Positions 59,095 through 64,000 of a stretch of 64,000 nucleotides of DNA are shown here, in pieces. The stretch is from Sphagnum compactum (lineage: Eukaryota > Bryophyta > Sphagnopsida > Sphagnales): the NCBI GenBank assembly GCA_965153455.1, contig OZ234504.1:11222001-11286000 (forward strand). Direction: 5' to 3'. The position numbers and the translations under genes are program-made. Positions within the stretch are counted from its first letter, which is position 1; each line of letters starts with the position of its first letter. The notes below the pieces were generated by a model that worked only from the letters and a program-made list of their open reading frames with translations, ran no database searches and was not told the DNA's origin.

Positions 59095-60370
59095 AACTTG
59101 AAACCTAAAAATAAGACCCAAAAACTTTAACCCTAACTTCAAAACACTAAGCCCCAACTCCAAACCCTAAAAATCAGACCTGAAACTTAAAAGTTAGACC
59201 GACAAACCTTAAATTTAACTTTTAAACATCAAAACTTAACTGAAAATCCTAAAAATCAAACCTAAAAATCCTAAAAACTAAACCTACAAAGTACCCTAAC
59301 CCTAACTTTTCAACATTAAACCTTAATTGAAAACCTTAGAAATCAAATTTGAAAACTTTAAAAGCTAAACCTAAACATTAAACCCTAGGTTGAAACTTTC
59401 AAAATCAAAGTTAAAAACCTTAACCTTAATATCTAAGTATTGAATGCTAATTCTAAACCTTAAAAAAAATCAGACCTGAAACATTAAACTTTAACATGAA
59501 ACCCTAAAAATCAAACTTGAAACATTAAACCTTAACGTCAAATTCTAAGAATCTTGACCTTAAACCTTAATAAAAAAATTTAACCTCTTAACCCTATTTT
59601 TAAACCCTTAAATTCAAACTTGAAAACCCTAATCTTAACCTCTAAACCAAAAACCTTAATTTTAACTATAAGAATCAAACTTGAAAACCCTAAAAATCAA
59701 ACCTGAACATTGAACCTTAAGTTGAAACTTTTAAAATCAGACCCAAAATCTTTAAGCCTAATCCCTAAACATTAAACTTAGCTCTAAACCTTAAAAATTA
59801 GACTTGAAACACAAAACTGTAACTTGAAACTCTCAAATCAGACTTTAAACTCTAACTTTAATCCCCTAACCTAACTTTAAACCCTAAAAATCAGACTTGA
59901 AAACCTTAACCTAAACCCTTAAACACTCAAGCTTCAACCTAAACTTAAAAATCAAACCTAGCTTATAACTAGAAATAAAAAAGAAATAAGAAACTCACAT
60001 GTGAATGTAGCATGGGTTTAACCTGAAAACCCAAAACCTTCACCCAAAACCCAAAAAATCAGACCATATTAAATCAGACCATATTTGAGACCTTAGCCCT
60101 AAACCTAAACCCTAAAAGCTCAACCTTTAAACCCTTCAAAAAAAAACATTCAAACCACATAAAGCTTGCCCTAATCCTAAACCTTAAATGGCCAAACCTA
60201 ACCTTGGAATTGAACCCAAAAATCTCATGTCCCAAAACCTAAAACCCAAAAAGCCCAACCCAATACCCCCAAAAAATCAGGCCCCTAACAGCCCCAAATC
60301 TAAACCTTAAAAATTAAATTCAAAAACCTCAAGTTTTAAACAACATATGTAAATTATAAAGCTTCAACTC
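59095..60370 (+). repeat. Degenerate telomere-like array (CCCTAAA type)
   Basis: AACCCTAA and AAACCTTAA motifs recur throughout, often in a longer unit such as AAACCCTAAAAATCAGACCT followed by GAAAACCTTAACC, about 30-35 bases long. CCCTAAA is the plant telomere unit on this strand. The array is too irregular to be a working telomere. It may be an interstitial relic or a minisatellite seeded from telomeric sequence. Confidence 0.7.
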
Positions 60371-60516
60371 CAAAACCCACAAAATAACCCTAAAATTATA
60401 ACCATATATAACCAATACCCATATCCATACAGTCAATAGCCATAGCCAAATAATCAATACCCATGATCAATTCCCATATCCGATAACCATACAATCAATA
60501 CCCATAACCATATATA
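60371..60516. repeat. AATACCCATAACCATA-type tandem stretch
   Basis: Short units such as CCATATCCATACAGTCAAT, CAATACCCATAACCATATA and CCCATATCCGATAACCATA follow the telomere-like array up to the outer arm. Confidence 0.65.
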
Positions 60517-60998
60517 TGAATGTAAAGTTGATAGTGATACAATTGGAATTTAATGGCATTGGTTACAAATTGGTATTTCATAGTTATTCAAAGTGTGTAT
60601 TAAACACATGATACACATTAATATGCAAATTTGAAAAATATAAACCAAACCTCAAAAAATTACATGGGTATGAACATGTATAGTCTATTGGATTTTTAAA
60701 AAAAAGAAAAATTGGGGAAAATTTTTGAAAATAAAAAATAAAGGAAATAGAAAAACAAATTTCATCTTTTGGAATTTTGAAGACTAAAAAAAATGGAAAA
60801 ACATAGGGGGAAAAAAAAAGAAATATTTAGGACAACCATAATAAAAGAAAAAAATTCTTCTATCATTTAGAAAATAGAAAAAATAGAAAAAAACCCAAAA
60901 AAACCCAAAAAAATCTTCTTATTTTTAAAGAAACAAAAAAAAAGGAAAACAAAGCAATGAAAAGGAAACAGAAACTAGAATTCTTCTTTTTGAATTAA
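60517..60998 (+). repeat. Outer inverted repeat, right arm
   Basis: It is the reverse-complement partner of 49005-49398, from TGTAAAGTTGATAGTGATAC (60521) to GAATTCTTCTTTTTGAATT (60978). Long A tracts have expanded here compared with the left arm. Confidence 0.7.
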
Positions 60999-61680
60999 CA
61001 ATAACAAGAAAAAAAATCTTCAAAAAAAAAAAAACGTTCTTCTTCTAGAATTTTAAAAGTAAAAAAAACTAGAAAAACAAGAAACAAACAAAAACAGATT
61101 TTGCATTTTTATTTTTTTTTATCTTCTTTATTTTTTTATGTCCATTTCCTTCTATTTTATTCTATCGTCTTCTTCTCTTTCTTTTTCTTATTGTTCCTTT
61201 TTGTTTCTATTTTCAAACCAAAACAAAAAAAAGACAAGGAAAAGGATAAAGGCATACCTTGCGTGATGTGTATAACTAATGATGATGCAACGAGACATGG
61301 TAGCAAGCACTACAATGTGATGAAAAAAAAGAAAATGCTTGAAGAGGGAGAAGGAAAATAGAAAAAGAAAAAAATGATGAAAAAGTTGTAACAATAGAGG
61401 AAAACAAAGAAACAAACTTATATTGATTATGAAAACAAAAACACTAGAATCCATAACACAATAATGGCATGAACATGAACTGTTAGGTGGCATCATTAAT
61501 TCACACTTTTTGATTACATCCTATTAATACTAATACAAAAGTGGGGTGCAATTCGTTAGCTTAAATCATTACGGGATTTTAAAAATGAAATAGGTTTATT
61601 GCATCTTAGTGATCTTTCACCCTGGTTCAATTTATTTCATTTTAGGGTCACTATGTAAATATGATGATTCATTATTAATT
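60999..61680. other. A/T-tract-rich intergenic DNA
   Basis: Purine-rich then pyrimidine-rich tracts at 61.0-61.2 kb. The overlapping short frames on both strands (61101-61361 and 61188-61496) are low-complexity F/K/L runs, not genes. Confidence 0.55.
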
Positions 61681-61689
61681 GACATAATT

Positions 61690-62870
61690 CACTATTATAA
61701 TTTATTATGATAAATAGGTTTTCTTATGTTGTTGTTTTAAATATTAGGCTTAGGTTATTTTATAATATACCTTACATTATTTTAGGTTATCTTAATTATT
61801 TTAACTTATACCTTAAGTTATTTTAAGCTATTATGAGTTATTCTACCTTAAGGTATCTTAATTATTATAGGTTTTTTGAATTTTTAGTTATTTTAAATTA
61901 AAATATTCAATCAACCCTCAGTTATATCTTAAGTTATTTTATTTTAAGTTAATATATGTCATTTCAAATTATACTTTAAATTATTCAAGGTCATTATACT
62001 TTACATTATTATAGTTATTTTATTTTAAAGTATAATAACTTGAAATAATTTGAAATAAAATATAATGACCTAAGGTAAAATAACATATAATAAAATTGCA
62101 TATAGTAATTTAAAGTAGAATAACCATTAGTAGTTTAGAATAACTTGTAATAAAATAACTTAAAATAACCAAGAATAATTTTCAACAAAATAGTTTAAAA
62201 TTTAAAAAACCTACAATAGAATAATTAATAATAACCAAAATTAATTTATGATAAATAACCTAAAATAACCAATAATAATTTATAAGAAATAACGTTGGAT
62301 AGCCAACAATAATTTGTGATACAATAAAAAATGTGTATGGTAAATAACATAAAATAACTAAAAATAACCAAAAATAATTTAAAATACTTAGAATAACAAA
62401 CAATAACATATGATAAAATATTTTTAAATAGTTGAGAATACCTACAATAGAATAACCAATAATAGCCAATGGTAAAATAACGTATAATAGACAACAATAA
62501 TTTCCAGTAGAATAACCACCAGTAGCTATCAATAGAATAACCATCAATAGCCATCAATAGGTGTCAATAGAATAACCACCAGTAACTACCAATAGAATAA
62601 TCATCAATAGCCATCAATAGGTGTCAATAGAATAACCACTAATAACTTACAATAAAATGCCATTAATATCCTATGGTAATATATCTTAAAATAACCAACA
62701 ATAATTTATGGTGAAATAATATAAAATATCTAACAATGGTGTATGATAAATTAGCCTATAATAACCTATAGTAAAATAATAAAAAACTGTTAAAAATTGC
62801 TTATAGTGGAATAGCCAAAAATTGCCAAAAATAACCTAGGGTAAAAAAAATTGTGCATAATAGTATGGGA
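61690..62870. repeat. Tandem AATAACC-type array with orientation switch
   Basis: From 61690 to about 62030 the units read TTATTTTAGGTTAT. From about 62040 to 62870 they read as the reverse complement, ATAACCTAAAATAA, and variants AATAACCAATAATAATTTA. The switch near 62030-62040 makes the array a palindrome. It parallels the array at 6.9-7.3 kb in build and motif (TTAGGTTA). Confidence 0.8.
62509..62628 (+). repeat. 60-bp higher-order duplication
   Basis: Two adjacent 60-base units, 62509-62568 and 62569-62628, each hold AGAATAACCACCAGTA, ATCAATAGCCATCAATAG and GTGTCAAT, with only about three differences. Against the eroded array around it this is recent. Confidence 0.85.
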
Positions 62871-62899
62871 TAACAAAAACATATCATTCATTTAAATAA

Positions 62900-63569
62900 T
62901 GGTTTGATGGTTATGGACTTGTTCCTTAACATGGAAGTGTGAAAGGAGGTGAAAGATTCAGATCTTCACACTTGCACCTTAACTTGGTGGGTTAAGTGTC
63001 AAGGACACAAATATTCACAAAAACAAAGGTTAAAGGAGAGGTCTAAGTCTAATTTTCAAACAAGGAACAAAACAAAATTACGTGATATAAAAATAAAAAC
63101 ACAAGAACTAAGAATAAGAACATAAGATGTGCAAGACCAACATGGAATTGTTTTTTTATTATGCAAACATATGCAAATATGAACATGAAAAGAACATGAC
63201 AAAGTTATGGTGTAAAATCATGCCTAGAACTAATGTTGAACAAACTAAAAGAAATGAAAGGTCCCAGTTACATTTATACCTTTTTGGGGACTTAGCTCAA
63301 GGAAACTTCTAAGGAGATTTCTATGTGTGCATCAAGTAAAGAAGCTTCTTCAAAACCTTCTTAATTAAAAATTAACTATGAATTAACTGAAACTTAATTA
63401 AAACTTAACTAAAATTTAACTTAAAATTGACTAGGAGTTAATTCACATTTAATGAAAAGTTAATTAAAAGTGAACTGAAATGAAACTAAGAATTAGGTAT
63501 GAGTTCAATATAAGTCATGGATGAACATTCAAAAGAATGAACCCCATGGTGTTGACATCCATGACATCA
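62900..63569 (-). mobile_element. Putative 3' LTR of the chromovirus (far end not fixed)
   Basis: On the - strand, sequence just after the polypurine tract begins TGATGTCATGG, with the TG expected at an LTR start. A TATA box GGTATAAATG lies at 63271-63280 on the - strand, about 290 bases in, as expected for the LTR promoter. A run of short TTAATTAAAACTTAA-type units lies at 63361-63480. The inner boundary is well placed. The outer boundary, which should end in CA, could not be found, so 62900 is a guess. Confidence 0.5.
63271..63280 (-). promoter_or_regulatory. TATA box in the LTR
   Basis: GGTATAAATG on the - strand, inside the putative LTR. It would drive element transcription toward lower coordinates. 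The call depends on the LTR assignment. Confidence 0.4.
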
Positions 63570-63580
63570 CCTCCCTTTCT
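63570..63580 (-). promoter_or_regulatory. Polypurine tract of the LTR retrotransposon
   Basis: AGAAAGGGAGG on the - strand, directly before the LTR-like TGATGTCATGG and after the chromodomain coding region. This is where plus-strand priming occurs in Ty3/gypsy elements. Confidence 0.65.
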
Positions 63581-63599
63581 AGTGACAAGTTTCACGAGG

Positions 63600-64000
63600 A
63601 ATGGACGTGGGTTTGTTTGGATATCATCGATGAAACTCATGCACCTTCTCCATAACATTTGATAGGTTCTTGAATGGTTCCCAAATGCAATCGTTCACAT
63701 CATACCCATGCCGATGAACAAGATACTGGAATTGATGATTAGAGACCCATGAATCCAAAATGTCCTCCATTTCATATTCCTATTCACCATCAACTTTAAT
63801 AGGTGGAGGGGGATCATGGATTCTTCTTGGAATGGTAAATGCATGGTAAGGTTCCAACAAAGAAACACAAAACACAAGATTATCATAAAACATAAAAGTT
63901 TGAGTTGGAAAACCACGACATTGATTTGTTTGATAATGAAGAAAGGACCTAGCCTTTAAGGATCTAACTTTTCTAATGGCATTGTGTCTTGATATGTTGT
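63600..64000 (-). pseudogene. Ty3/gypsy chromovirus pol end: integrase tail and chromodomain (broken)
   Basis: This is the 3' end of a retrotransposon polyprotein, read on the - strand and cut by the window edge. Across frame breaks it translates as an integrase C-terminal (GPF/Y) region at about 63835-63990, with LGPFFIIKQINVVVFQLKL then SLLEPYHAF. A chromodomain follows at about 63622-63782: YEMEDILDSWVSN, QYLVHRHGYD and WEPFKNLSN. These are the standard landmarks of chromoviruses, where the chromodomain guides integration to heterochromatin. An in-frame TAG before the chromodomain, a stop in the KLDP region and at least two frameshifts show that the copy is dead. Confidence 0.85.

Noticed and set aside
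61101-62557. Hydrophobic frames rich in F, Y, L and I
   Set aside because: They are translations of T-rich tracts and of the AATAACC array. The apparent membrane segments are a composition effect.
1-64000. CRISPR array, bacterial operon or riboswitch
   Set aside because: Tandem arrays here lack the constant-repeat/variable-spacer form, and gene structure with introns and transposons is eukaryotic.

Overview
This window looks like land-plant nuclear DNA. It is AT-rich, gene-poor and full of old repeats. The evidence for a plant is a spliced gene whose first exons read like a chloroplast transit peptide, an F-box/kelch-type gene, plant-style leader introns, CCCTAAA-like degenerate telomeric arrays, and the tail of a Ty3/gypsy chromovirus. 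The low gene density, AT-rich spacers, GC-rich coding islands and this type of F-box gene would suit a non-seed plant such as a moss. That placement is an inference; nothing here fixes the species.

Layout. 1-16 kb: decayed intergenic DNA with small foldbacks, a two-way TTAAATTAGG-type array (6.9-7.3 kb), a possible tRNA-derived SINE head (7.4 kb), a 49-bp tandem array (8.1-8.3 kb) and a somewhat GC-richer stretch without a convincing gene (about 11.1-14.5 kb). 16.2 kb: one copy of a short inverted-repeat element. 17.2-20.2 kb: an F-box gene on the + strand, with a TATA box, a spliced leader and a single-exon coding region of 610 codons. 23.6-28.5 kb: a + strand gene that I assembled from four phase-compatible exons (329 aa). 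It has a predicted plastid transit peptide and two membrane segments. 31.2-32.2 kb: a tandem group of the same short inverted-repeat element seen at 16.2 kb. 33.0-34.3 kb: a probable small + strand gene for an 85-aa proline-rich protein with a CxxCxCxxC cluster, preceded by a likely leader intron.

34.3-49 kb: intergenic DNA with foldback elements, including a 1-kb one at 44.2-45.2 kb, a perfect 20-bp hairpin at 38.05 kb, a pair of ~500-bp dispersed repeats (36.2-36.8 and 47.3-47.8 kb), a decayed coding-like stretch and a possible retrotransposon primer-binding site. 49.0-61.0 kb: the most striking structure, a nested inverted repeat. Inner arms of about 1.9 kb (49.6-52.1 and 52.7-54.5 kb) are themselves made of minisatellites and face each other across a 0.55-kb loop. 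Outer arms of about 0.4 kb (49.0-49.4 and 60.5-61.0 kb) bracket them. One inner arm carries a 0.6-kb insertion with a C2H2 zinc-finger fragment. The right side holds an 81-bp (27-codon) minisatellite and a 1.3-kb degenerate telomere-like array. 61.7-62.9 kb: another tandem array that reverses orientation, with a near-exact 60-bp duplication. 62.9-64.0 kb: the end of a chromovirus on the - strand (integrase tail, chromodomain, polypurine tract, start of the 3' LTR), cut by the window edge.

The three genes are far apart, all on the + strand, and show no sign of working together. Comparisons between repeats were made by eye, so repeat boundaries are good to about 10-30 bases.
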